This document shows positions 11,604 to 22,224 of a stretch of 64,000 nucleotides of DNA, piece after piece. Below the pieces are notes generated by a model that worked only from the letters and a program-made list of their open reading frames with translations, did no database searches and was not told where the DNA came from. Made by a program: the position numbers and the translations under genes. The stretch is from assembly GCA_963691655.1 (NCBI GenBank), contig OY829326.1:14868878-14932877 (forward strand). The letters are read 5' to 3'. The stretch comes from Toxonevra muliebris (lineage: Eukaryota; Arthropoda; Insecta; Diptera; Pallopteridae). The first letter of the stretch is position 1. Each line of letters starts with the position of its first letter.

Positions 11604-13731
11604 AAATATATGTTATTATAAGCAAATTGAAAGCAGGGAATTTTACACAAGTGAAAAACAACCAAAATGAAAAAAAAAAACCTTTTCATAATATCTTTTT
11701 ATAGAAAATTGGCTTTGAATTCATGAGTGCCGTTGTCGATTTCGCTTCCTCAGTTGTTATTTTGCTTAACATTTCTTGCAGAAATAATCAAATCTTTCTT
11801 GTAGGTAGTAGTTAGCTGTATTTTTTGTTCTTGCTGTTGTTATATATATTTCTATGTAGCTAATCTGAAAACAAATTAGTTTTGTGTTTTGCATTTTCCA
11901 AAAAGATTACATTTAGATTTATATTCTTCTACACAAAAGCAAAGAAAGAAAGTTAGAAAAAAAGTTAAGTTATTCTCAAGCATATATAGTAAGGATTGTT
12001 GTTGTTCTTGTTCTTAGATAAAGTATGAACTCCAAAGTTCTTCATTGCCACCGCGTTGGGAGTATAACTACAGTTATTTAGTTAGTTAGTTGAGTTGCTT
12101 ATGTATTTTATGTACTACGTAGTAAGTACAAACAAACAAACATTATAACTTTCTAGCATACAAATTGCACTACTGTGTATTTATTATAGCAGATTAAGTT
12201 TTGCTACTATGTATTTTACGACAAACATACTAGCAAACTCGTATTTGCTGCTAAAGCTTTATATCTAGAAACTTTTTTATTTCACCTCTACTCTCAGACT
12301 CAGACATTTTATTTAAAAACTAAAATATTTAAAAACTTTTCCAAAGGAAACACAAAAATTGTTGAATGTAATGACATTTCTAAACAAATAAATGCAATTG
12401 GAGTTGTTTTCAAATCATTCAAATCACCGTACTTAATTAGAAGTCGCGTTGATATAATTTTATGATTTACCTTTATCTGACTAATGCCATCACTGACAAG
12501 GCAATTCTGTACCAAAAATTCATAATAGCATAAAAATATTCTCTTGTCACTTTTGTTTGGTAACTTGGAACCGAAATATTCAAGAACTATGGGAATATTT
12601 TAAAGTAATCTTGATCTATAAACACGCATAAGTAGCTCAAAAAATAATTTAATTGCCGTACATTCAGCAATACCATATAATTTTCTAAATTGGTTGACCA
12701 ATGTCGTTCATTTTGCCAATCAAATCAGACGTTAAGGTATCAATTTGATACGATGTAATGCCACAATTAAAATAGAACCGAAACATGTATAAAAATTATT
12801 TGTTTCTGAATAATTTCCTTTAACTATAAAACTTTCTACTACTTTATTCAATAAAAAAAATTTTATTACATTTTTTTTTGTTATATTATTTAGTTATTTA
12901 TGAAAACTATCAAATATGCAAAACAATTTATATTTGAAAAGCACTGCCCAGCCGCAATATATTCCAATTTTCCTGGTTTTAGAATCCATAAATAGAAGAT
13001 GCTACAGATTCTCCTTTTGTGGCAGAACAAAAAAAGTAAGTGACTTCGATGAGGTTCACAGACTTAGTCAGGAATATTGTTCTAATACCTATCTTTTTTC
13101 AAAAGCAATAATTATTAGATACTCTCATTCTACCTTCCGAACTATGTACAAACTAACTAGAGTTGAAATAAATATAGATAGAAAAATTGTTCTTTTTTAG
13201 GCGATCTTAGAAAAGAATTTCGTAGAAAATGTATATCACTCATGTATTGATAGTTAATTAGAATGTATGCTTGAAGTCTGGATATTCGATGATCCCCTGC
13301 TTATGTGAAAATAGACCAAAAAAATTGAAAGCAAGTTTCTCACTTTTCTCGAGTAATGTTAACCCAAAAGTGCGAAAAGTTCAATTTTTCCGTTTACTGA
13401 CATTTATGTATAAAATCTAATGAAGATTTTTCACATTTTTTATTGGTTTCACAATAAAAATAAGAAGAATATAACGAAATACAAGAAAAGAAAAAATGTG
13501 AGAAGTTACTTAGCTCAATTTCCGATTAAGAGTAAAGCTGAGTCACGAAGTAACAGGTTAAAAAATAATGCAATTGCTTTCATCCTCACTTTATTTACTT
13601 ATTTACTCTAGTCCTATCCTTGACCAAAATATTTTTTACTCTTTTACCTTCATTAAAAAAAAGTCAGTGCTGCCCACTTATTGATTTAAATGTCAGCAAA
13701 AATTAAGCGCCAATTGGGCTATTTTAACGTA

Positions 13732-14581
13732 GAGGAGTATCGACATGATCGGGACGCTAACAGGTTCGCGACAGTGTCGTTTTCTCCGTTATATTTCACT
13801 GGCGTCCGTTAAGTTAATATACAGTATTGTTTATTATGATGAAAGCAAACTTTTCATATCATTTTGATTCAGAGCGTGAATTGTAGTGTTAAGTGATCGC
13901 GTGTTAAAAGAAGAGTAAAAAAACTTTTTAACAGTGCCAGAAAAAGTGGATTAATTTAGCAAACATCATAGTAAGTTAATTTGATTTGTTCGATAAGGTT
14001 AAGAAATGAAAATATGTGGGATTTCATGGTGTTTGCATCACGCGAATATGCTGTAAATGATGCGACGCTAAATGATGTGTGTTGTCAGGGTCGGAGCAGT
14101 GCTTGTAATCAGGATCGGAATACCGAAAATTTTGTTGATTTGTTTGAGCGTTTTGACTCTGGAAATACATTTTTTCACCCGTGCGTGTTTTTTGTGTCAT
14201 TTTATCATACCGTTTCAAGTGTGTTAAAATTCTCACAGAGAGTTTTTTATTTTGATTTCAGGTCTCTTTTCCCGGTTTTCAAGTGTAATTTTTCCTTTTT
14301 CTTTGATTTTCATTTTATTTTGAGTCATATTCCTTCATTTCTTATTGATTTTCTACAGTGCTCCGACCCTGGGAGCTGTGTTTCGACCCTGACTACAATT
14401 TTCGTTTTTTGTAAATGTGCATAACTCTTGAACTAATAATCCAATTATATTTTAATTTTCAGCTAATACATTTGCAATTTGTGAAATATTTTAAACGATC
14501 TGCAACATTAATAAAAATTCGACTTTCAATGGAAGTTATAAGCAAAAGTCAAAACGTGCTCCAACCTTGACGACACTTCCC
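13732..14581 (+). mobile_element. TIR element with TA target site, family E, copy 1
   Basis: The block is bounded by GAGGAGTATCGACATGATCG on the left and CCAACCTTGACGACACTTCC(C) on the right, which are imperfect inverted repeats, with TA on both sides (13730-13731 and 14582-14583). Copy 2 at 20285-21129 is inverted and nearly the same length. A motif close to TCAGGGTCGGAGCA recurs inside: near 13745, 14087 and 14108 in one orientation and near 14361, 14381 and 14559 in the other. This symmetric set looks like transposase-binding repeats. No transposase frame is present, because the long frame at 13981-14424 does not start with ATG and is broken in copy 2. I read it as a non-autonomous DNA transposon, possibly mobilised by a Tc1/mariner-type enzyme. 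Confidence 0.8.
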
Positions 14582-14789
14582 TATAATTTACGGAAAAAAT
14601 GTTGTAATATACAATAGAATTGAATACGTAAAACTAATAGTTATTTTTTTGAAGTAAAATGCCAATGCTAACAAACTTTCTGTCGGAGTTCAACCTGGTT
14701 CAGAAACAATTTTTTTTTTTTTTATTATCTATAATTATCAAGTTACAATAATTAAAACCAATCAAATTGATTTCAAGATCATGAAAAAT

Positions 14790-15745
14790 TTTAATTTATT
14801 TTTATTATTATTTATTCATTCCTGCTTTTAAACTTTTTTTAGTTTGTGGCAGGGTTTGCTAAACTTATCATAGTTATTTACATCTAGTAATTACAATTCA
14901 ACAAGTTAATCATTTAACATATTGGCTCTCAACCTTAAACAGTTAACAACATAAAAGTATAACATCTTGACAACATATTGATCCTTGACACATTGAAACA
15001 TTGAGACTGGATTGCTATTAAATGATTTTAAAATTGAACCTAGGTAGTTATTTCTAAAACTGGAGTAGCTTGGGTATTCAAAAAGAAAATGTTGGAGGCT
15101 TTCCATTTTATTTAGATTACACTGCAAACATAGGGTATTTTGGTCAATTCTATAGACAAGCCCATTTATACAAAATCTAAGGACGTACTTTGTAGATAAG
15201 CGAAGTTGTGCAAATATCTTACTCATATAAAATTGGTTTCTATAACAAACATATGGGACTAATTGATCATCTAATGACCGCAGAATTTTGCTGTTTAGAG
15301 AGGAGGAGCTAGCGCAGCTTAGCACATCCTGGAGCCAATTCGCCCATATTTATCTAGGCCTCTGCGCCTAAGTTATTCCACATGTGGGATAAGCCTATTT
15401 TATTTAAAAAGACATCGAATTGAGCAACCCAGTTATATTCGGCTTCCACGTTTGCATGGCGCTGTAAGTGTAGCAGCCTTAAGAAACAAATTTTTGGAAA
15501 CCGGTATGGTTCCATTTGCAGAATCGTCACTATGTACTTCCAGGTCATTTTAAATATTTTAAATATTAGCTTCAAGGTACCTAGCTCTAGCCTAAGATGC
15601 GCATTTGGAGTACACTTAGGTAACGCAAGAAATTTTTTGTAATATATCGACTATACAATCTCCAGCTGGTCCGAGTACCTCAAGCCCCAAATGTGTGCAC
15701 CATATTGAAGCGAAGCAGATATCACGCCATCAAACTAAAAATTTT
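14790..15745 (-). pseudogene. Decayed non-LTR retrotransposon 3' part
   Basis: On the minus strand, translation near 15735-15590 gives YGAHIWGLRYSDQLE followed by ALPKCTPNAHLRLELG, the region after the RT thumb in several insect LINEs. Next comes a frame (15575-15354) with RFPKICFLRLLHLQ and YNWVAQFDVFLNKIGLSHMW. A last frame (15325-14906) has LRFCINGLVYRIDQNTLCLQCNLNKMESLQHFLFEYPSYSSFR split over its middle, that is, the terminal CxxC...HFLFECP domain with Cys changed to Tyr. The minus-strand 3' end has a TAATAATAA tail near 14796-14812. Stops and frameshifts make it dead. It belongs to the same broad type as the LINE at 54377-55110. Confidence 0.75.
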
Positions 15746-16394
15746 AATAATTACCCTATGCTCCGAATGAAAAACAATTGAAGGCTCAAGAGTTCTGACT
15801 TATATTATTAGTTTGGCCCATTAATGGATCCTAAAAGAAATTGTTTTTTTTTTATTCATGACCAACGACTAAAATGTATGAGATTTCCGTCGGTAAGGGG
15901 AGATTTTTAACTTAACTCTAGTGGTTTGACCTAACTTTCTTTATTTCCTGAATATCCACTTGAAGCATGTATTCCAATGTTCGTGCTTTCTGTGAATCTT
16001 ATGATAAAAACTTAGCCTTTAGATAACAGATTTTTATACTCTTCTATTTCTGAACCTGTTGCTTTGCAAAATTAAATTAAGTTATTAAAATGTGTAACGA
16101 ATTAATAGAATTATAGGTGATAATACAATGAACAATGATTCTACAGCATATGTTTAGCACACTTGGATTCACAAAAGAACAGATTTTTGCAGATCAGGTA
16201 TCTAAACACTAACTCAAAATACAAAAACTGGAATAGAAGCATTCAAGTAAACATAAAAAAAAAACACTTCAAGTGATTGAAAATGCTGGCAAATTGAGAT
16301 TGAAATTACTTTACTTACAGTGAAAATAACTGTCTTTGTAATTCTCATTTACTTCACAGTATTTTCACTTATATAGATTGTTGAAATTAGGAAA
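15746..16394. other. AT-rich DNA upstream of the ribozyme, no gene seen
   Basis: I see no coding frame or TIR element here. If the hammerhead at 16395 belongs to a Penelope-like or other retroelement terminal repeat, this stretch could be part of it, but I found no GIY-YIG or RT motif to support that. Confidence 0.4.
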
Positions 16395-16464
16395 TTATCA
16401 CAAAGATCACTGATGAGGAACCGTAGCTGGTTCCGAAACGATCGTCTGCTGAACTTTTTGATAA
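16395..16464 (+). ncRNA. Type I hammerhead self-cleaving ribozyme
   Basis: All conserved core parts occur in order and spacing. CTGATGA (16410-16416) is followed by stem II, GGAACC/GGTTCC (16417-16422 with 16429-16434), closed by the loop GTAGCT. Then come GAAA (16435-16438), a minimal stem III in CGATCG, and the GTC triplet (16444-16446), with predicted cleavage after C16446. Stem I is closed from outside: TTATCA (16395-16400) pairs with TGATAA (16459-16464), AAAG pairs with CTTT, and CA pairs with TG next to the core, leaving an internal loop. Open ends in stem I make it type I. ACGATCGT around stem III is self-complementary. Known Penelope-like-element hammerheads have this design, with a very short stem III that favours cleavage as a dimer. 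The retroelement link is inference, as no Penelope ORF is visible. Confidence 0.85.
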
Positions 16465-19400
16465 AATTTTAATAATTATTTAATTAGCAATGTGAATTGC
16501 CAAATTTGGAAGAAATTTGCAAAAATTTATTCCAAATTAAAAATATTAGAAATTACTTTTTATTGGCAATCTGATTATAAAGGCGTGAGTCCTTGTACAT
16601 ATTTTTAGTGCCACAGTGTTATTAAGGCGGAATTCCTTACAAATATATATATTTTACATAAGTATGCACTAGAAATGATTTTATTTTGCTATTAATACAT
16701 AGATAAATCAGTTCTGCATTTCTGCTTTGCAAATAAAATATATGCCATCCAATAGAATTTCTTGATAAATTTAAATCACTGTAAAACTGTCGCATTGATG
16801 TTCAACGGAAATTAAGCATTATTTATAAATTGAAAGTCAAAATCTGACTGCAGGGATAAGTCAGTTAGGAGCATTTATATTATTTTATCTTGATTGAAAA
16901 CTGCAAAAAAGATTTATGGAAGTAGTTTGAATTTAAATTTAAACTACATTAGTTTTTAGAAAAGGAAATGAATGCTCTGAATTTATTCACAATGGAAATG
17001 TGTTATGGTAAGTTGAAACGCATAATTACAATTAAAAATATAAATGATAAAAGGAATTGATTACAAAAGTAACACTGGGACTTGACTGTGATTTAAACTC
17101 ACTAATTAAGCAATTTCAATTGGATTGTGATTAAATTTCAAAATGATTTTCAACGATATCGAAGCAAAACCCTTCATAATTTAAAACCAATTAATTAATT
17201 TACGCTTTTTACTTTTTCATACGAAATGAAAATATGGAATTTAAATATTTACATATTTTTCACAGTGTGTATATTATAAAAATTGCTATAAATTCCTAAC
17301 ACAAAAAATTTACAAAATTTTAATGCGAAATTCAGCATAAAAAGTTTGGTAAACAAAATGAAATACTGAAAATTCGTTTATGATAAAACTAAACACATAC
17401 AACTGTACATTGTACATATACTAATGTGTGTGTATGTATAAGTGTATATAGCAGAAAGCACGTACTTGTTGCTGATGATTTTTCCTTAACCGTATTTTGA
17501 TGTCTGTATCCTTTTTTGGTTTTTTTTACTTTAGGATATAGTAACTTTTAGATTTATATATTTAAAAGATTGTTGTTTAGAATTAATTCACACACAAAAA
17601 TCAATTTAATTGTAATTTAAATATAACTGTGTATATTTTTGTTGTTGTATTTTCTCTTTGCAATTTTTGCTTTATGCCAAAAAAGTAAACAAACAAAAAC
17701 TTGTTGCACTCTTTGTTCTGATTGCTGTTAACTTTTGCTGCAATGAATCATGATGTATTGCATGCCCACGAACTGCACAAACAACCGACAATTTACAATG
17801 CTTTTTACAATCTACAATTACAGTTTACACACACACATTTACATAATTCAAATGTGCACGTTTGCACGTAATATTTTGTTACACGACAATTTTATAACAC
17901 TAAATCGTCGCTGATGATGTTGGCTCAGAACAATACTATAAATTATATTTAAAAATGTATGAACGATTACGTGTTCACGTACGTTTTTTTTATTTTTTTT
18001 ACACGTTGATACTTTTCTATTTATTTGATTGAGGAGCAACACGTTGTTGACACAAAGACCGCCAAACGAAGACTAATATCAGATTCGACGACTACGACAA
18101 CGGCAACAACGGCGGCAACAAACACGCGACGGCAATGACGAATACGACAAATGAGTAACAACAGAAGAAGAATACATCACAATCGCACATCAACAACAAA
18201 ACATCACAACTCCGTGAATAGCAAATAAAGAATACAATTGAAATATCACAACTGAACGCTTATATGTATGCTTCGGTTTTCATTTTATTCCTATGCTCAC
18301 GAACACACACCCAAACGTGAACACGGGAAACATTGAAATGTAGCAATAATGCTGTAGCAGCGAGCAAATATAATAAAAAGGAAACTTGGCATGCGTGCGC
18401 ACTGCGCAGTATTGATATCTTCTCTCTCACTATGTAGTGTGTGCCAAGTTTCCTGCTCTCCAATTTGAAACACATTCAGAGATTTATTCTAGAGCACTCT
18501 ATTTTGTGTGTTTAATTTATGAGAGCGCACCAATGTTCCATATTCTCGTACTGTTCCTTTCAATCAAAACATACAGCACGGAATTGAATTGTATATACGA
18601 GCATGCGGGCGGCCGGCGTTGGTCGTCGTCGTCAAATGTTGAAATGCCACCCTCGCATCCAGGGGCATACACGCGTAGCGATAGCGTTTGCTTCTTGAGT
18701 TAAATGCATGAATGCAATTCTGCAGCGTATGAGAGTTTCAATCATATTTACTCTCGCACTCTCTGCTTGTGCTATGCTCTTCTTGTCATTAATTTAGATA
18801 TATGTAGTAGGTACGAGTGCGCTTGTTTGTTGTTGTTATACATTTACTGCTGTTGTGTTGTATATCTGTTCTGGTTGTTGTTCCGTTCTGGGTCGTTCGT
18901 ACGTACATATTCACTTGTTGTTCTGTTCTATAGTCTGTTGCATTTGTGTGCTTGCCTTGCCCATTTTTTGTTTGTTTATTTATTATTTCTCGTATATTGT
19001 TGTTTTCTCTTCTTTCCTAGCGTGCAATAAAATTCGCTCAAGCTGAACCATTTTGTGTACGTGAGTGTGTGTTTACATTTTGCAAATTTAAAATTTTCTG
19101 CTGTTATTTGCATATGTATGTATGTATGTACTTCGTTAAATTCTTCGTTCATTGTTTCCTTTTTTTTTTTCTTTATTTATGCAACAGGTTCTCTTCTTCT
19201 TTGCATTTTTCTTTGTTTAACACTTTTTTTTTCGTTGCTTTTTGTCTCATTTGGTGAAAGTGTTTGAAGTTGCTTTGATAACTCAATGTAAGTATGTGTG
19301 TGTGTGTATGTTCTTGCCTGGTCGCACAATAAAAGTAGCTGTTGCACAAAATGTTTTTGCATATTTTTGTGCGTAAGATTCGTATGTATGCATGCCTGAT

Positions 19401-20282
19401 TCAGAGTGTTTTGCTTTGGTATGTGTAAAATCTTTTGTCTGCCATTAAGTATAGAAAACAGTTATGCTAAGAATGCAAAAAGGAGTACAAAAGACTTAAG
19501 GCGTGATTGCTGAATTGTCAAAGAAAGGTTCAAAAGATTTTTGCGGATAGACTCAGACTAGACAACGAGATTAAAGAGAATAAGGTGAGACAGATTCATT
19601 GGTTATTTTAAGTGAAAATTGTAAAATTCTAATGTCACAAAAATCCTCGTATAAGCAGACGTTTTTAATCCTCAGTGGTTTAACATAAACGTCAAGTGAC
19701 TAAGCATGGATGACATTTCATCAAATATTGTTTAAGTGTTTTTACATAATCCTAACAGAATTTTTGTTCTATCTTAATAAGTCTGGTCCTGGTCAGAGCA
19801 GGACATATAATTATAAAAGAAATACTAAAGGCAAAGATGCAGTTGAAATGAACCCAACATGAATAATCGGAACAATTTAGTTTAAAAAATTCATTACTTA
19901 TTTTCGTTTAAAAAATTTTCCCCTGGAAAGGTGTGTAAGCTTAAACTTATTTGAAAGGTAATAAATTGTGGAATGTTTAGTAATAATATTTTGAACTCTT
20001 CCACCTCCAGATGGCGCATTACAAATAGTAAATTGTTTGGAAAGGATGGAAAAGAGAAATAACGGGAAGAACGGAGACAGAGGAGGCAAGATGGCATGCG
20101 GTCCAAAATTCTCACAATTTTGTCAATAAAACTGCAAAGTTTAGTTTTGATAAGAGTATCCTTTAGATTTTGAATTGAATTGAGGCAGACATTTCAAAAA
20201 ATTTGAAAATCACAACAACATAAAAAAAAGAGTAAGAGTAAGAACTATAAATAAAAGCCGATGGACGCAGTGGCGGTATGTG
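16465..20282. other. AT-rich DNA with a GC-richer island, no gene seen
   Basis: The stretch after the ribozyme is AT-rich. Two related words, AAGGCGTGAGTCCTTGTACA (about 16581) and AAGGCGGAATTCCTTACAA (about 16625), may be remnants of a tandem unit. CAA/CGG triplet-rich and CT/GAGA-rich sequence lies at 18050-18960 and is listed separately. Simple ATGT repeats lie near 19110-19130 and 19290-19310. Open frames are short and unrecognised. Confidence 0.5.
18050..18960. promoter_or_regulatory. Compositional island, possible regulatory or 5' leader sequence (weak)
   Basis: Against AT-rich surroundings, this part has many CG-containing words (CGACGACTACGACAACGGC, CGCGACGG, GCATGCGTGCGCACTGCGC, GCGGGCGGCCGGCG) plus CAA-triplet runs and TCTCTC/CTCTCG tracts that could act as GAGA-type sites. 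Such sequence is common in promoters and 5' leaders of fly genes. I cannot point to a start site, splice donor or coding exon, so this is a composition-based guess. Confidence 0.2.
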
Positions 20283-20284
20283 TA

Positions 20285-21129
20285 GGGGAGTGTCGTCAGG
20301 GTTGGAGCATGTTTTGACTTTTGCTTATAACTTCCGAATGCCGAATTTCTATTAATGTTACATATCGATCTCACAAATTGCAATTTTTTTGCTGAACATT
20401 AAAATATAATTGGATTAATTGTTCAGGAGTTATGGACATTTACAAAAAACGCAAATTGTAGTCAGGGTCGAAACACAGCTCCCAACTTGTAGGACCACTG
20501 TAGAAAATCAATAAGAAATGAAGGAATCTGATTGAAAATAACATTAAGCTTTAAGAAAAGGGAAAAATTACAATTGAAAACCGGGAAAAGAGACCTGAAA
20601 TCAAAATAAAAATCTCTCTGTGAGAATTTTAACAAAGTGACACAAAAAACACGCACGGGTGAAAAAATTTATTACCGGAATCAAAACGCATCATTACAAC
20701 AAAATTTTCGGTATTCCGACCCTGATTACAAGCACTGCTCCGACCCTGACAACACACGTCATTTAGCATCGCATCATTTACAGCATATTCGCGTGATGCA
20801 AACACCATAAAATGCTACATATTTCCACTTCTTAAACTTTATCAACCAATTTAAGTTAACTTACTTTGATGTTTACATGTTTTTTTTAAATTAATCCACT
20901 TTTTCTGGCACTATTAAAAAGTTTTTTCACTATTCTTTTAGCACCCGGTCACTTTTCTTCTTTTAACACATATATACACTTCACGCTCTGAACTCGAAAT
21001 CGCATGAAGATTTTACTTTCATCATGACAAACAATACTGTATATTAACTTGAAGGATGCCAGTGAGATATAACGGATAAAACGACACTGTCCCGACCATG
21101 ACAGCGCCCCGACCATGACGACACTCCCC
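20285..21129 (-). mobile_element. TIR element with TA target site, family E, copy 2
   Basis: The left end is GGGGAGTGTCGTCAGGGTTG and the right end is the complement CCGACCATGACGACACTCCCC. The terminal inverted repeat covers about 26 bp with few mismatches and is flanked by TA at 20283-20284 and 21130-21131. Most of the body matches copy 1 (13732-14581) in reverse, including the CGCGAATATGCTGTAAATGA stretch seen here as its complement near 20780. The TCAGGGTCGGAGCA-type motif is present at both ends and internally, and the right end has it twice in tandem (CCGACCATGACAGCGCC then CCGACCATGACG). It carries no transposase. Its TIRs are better preserved than those of copy 1. Confidence 0.85.
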
Positions 21130-21131
21130 TA

Positions 21132-22040
21132 TATTTCATAAACTAGAATATTTTTAAGGAAAACTATCCGTGTGCAATATATTCCTTCGTCATTGAATTT
21201 ATTTAAACATATTATATATATATTATAATTCTAATACATTATTGCAAAAATAAAATATACTATTTTAATCGAATAACGACTCTCTTGCTCTGTATATCTT
21301 TTTAGAAAATGTAACCACTTCTAATGCGGTGTTGCACTTTTTTATAATATAAATGTATTATAGAATATTCTAATATTTTCTAATATTAAAAATTCCAATT
21401 TTTTTAATTATGTTTCTTTTAAATATAAAAATTGAATTTAAAATATAAAGGGGAAAAGAATTTTTCGAATGAAAACCTAAATGATTTTTTTTTTTCAAGT
21501 TATTTTGTTTGGACAGTATTATACACTAAAAAATAATATATTTATATATTTAAAAAAAAAAAAAAAAAAATTTTTTAAACTAATATTATTAATTTATTTT
21601 TTCGACATTATTTTTAAAACAGATTTTTACTCCCGATTTATTCAACCGATTATTCTGATCAAAACTAATTTTGATTTTATATTTAATGAATTTCGATAGA
21701 AATTTTTTAGGATTTTTTGAATTGAATTGAATTTTTTCGCATATTGCAGATTAACAGACAAACTGGTCTAATCTACTTCAAAACTGAAGAATTATGCTTA
21801 TTTCTGTATACATATTAATATAAAAATGATTTTTGTATCACCTACTGAGCGAAAGCACTGGCAATAAAATAACATAGAAACATATTCACATATCTATTTG
21901 ACAAAACGTTTACCTCCTTTCAACAAATCTTTTAAATGCCAACCCAACTAAACAACAAAAAAGCAAACAAAAAACAGCTAACGTCAACAACATTAACGAT
22001 AATTATGTTCGCAATGAAGATGATATAAGGATAAAAAATA
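21132..22040. other. AT-rich DNA, no gene seen
   Basis: The sequence is very AT-rich, with A and T runs near 21490 and 21553-21570. Frames here are phenylalanine/isoleucine/lysine-rich products of base composition. No element was recognised. Confidence 0.55.
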
Positions 22041-22224
22041 ATAATCAGGCAGCCTCCTCATCATAAGTAGAAACTGTAGTTAGTATATGAAATATGAATA
22101 GATGAATGGACAGCCAAACAGACGGATGGATAATCCAACTGTCCAGCTGTTTGTACATTCGTCCATGCATATTTCATATACTAACTACTGGTTCTACTTA
22201 TGATGAGGGGGCTGCCTGATTATT
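22041..22224. repeat. 184-bp hairpin with roughly 75-bp arms
   Basis: The left arm starts ATAATCAGGCAGCC and the right arm ends GGCTGCCTGATTAT. The arms pair over about 70 bp with roughly seven mismatches counted by eye, through CTCATCATAAGTAGAA and TAGTTAGTATATGAAATATG, around a centre near 22132. The outermost bases look AT-rich on both sides but no clean target duplication is visible. It could be a small fold-back transposon or, if transcribed, a long hairpin RNA feeding the siRNA pathway. I found no second copy in the window. Confidence 0.75.

Larger units (their letters stand above)
9471..13729. other. AT-rich DNA with many simple repeats, no gene seen
   Basis: A GC-richer block at about 9515-9650 may be LINE 3' UTR or another relic. 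Further on are an ACAT/ATAC microsatellite (10291-10312), CAGA-like repeats (10650-10720), a T run of more than 20 (about 11118-11141) and GTTA/GTAG simple sequence near 12080. The open frame 12916-13200 starts with ATG (94 codons) but has no recognisable domain. A short acidic frame at 11436-11603 is listed separately. Confidence 0.5.

Noticed and set aside
12916..13200. A 94-codon ATG frame.
   Set aside because: It has a proper start and mixed composition but no recognised domain, no splice context and no copy elsewhere. Length is compatible with chance in AT-rich DNA of this size.
13981..14424. A 147-codon open frame in family E copy 1.
   Set aside because: It starts from TTG, contains the family's noncoding repeat motifs, and is disrupted in the inverted copy at 20285-21129.
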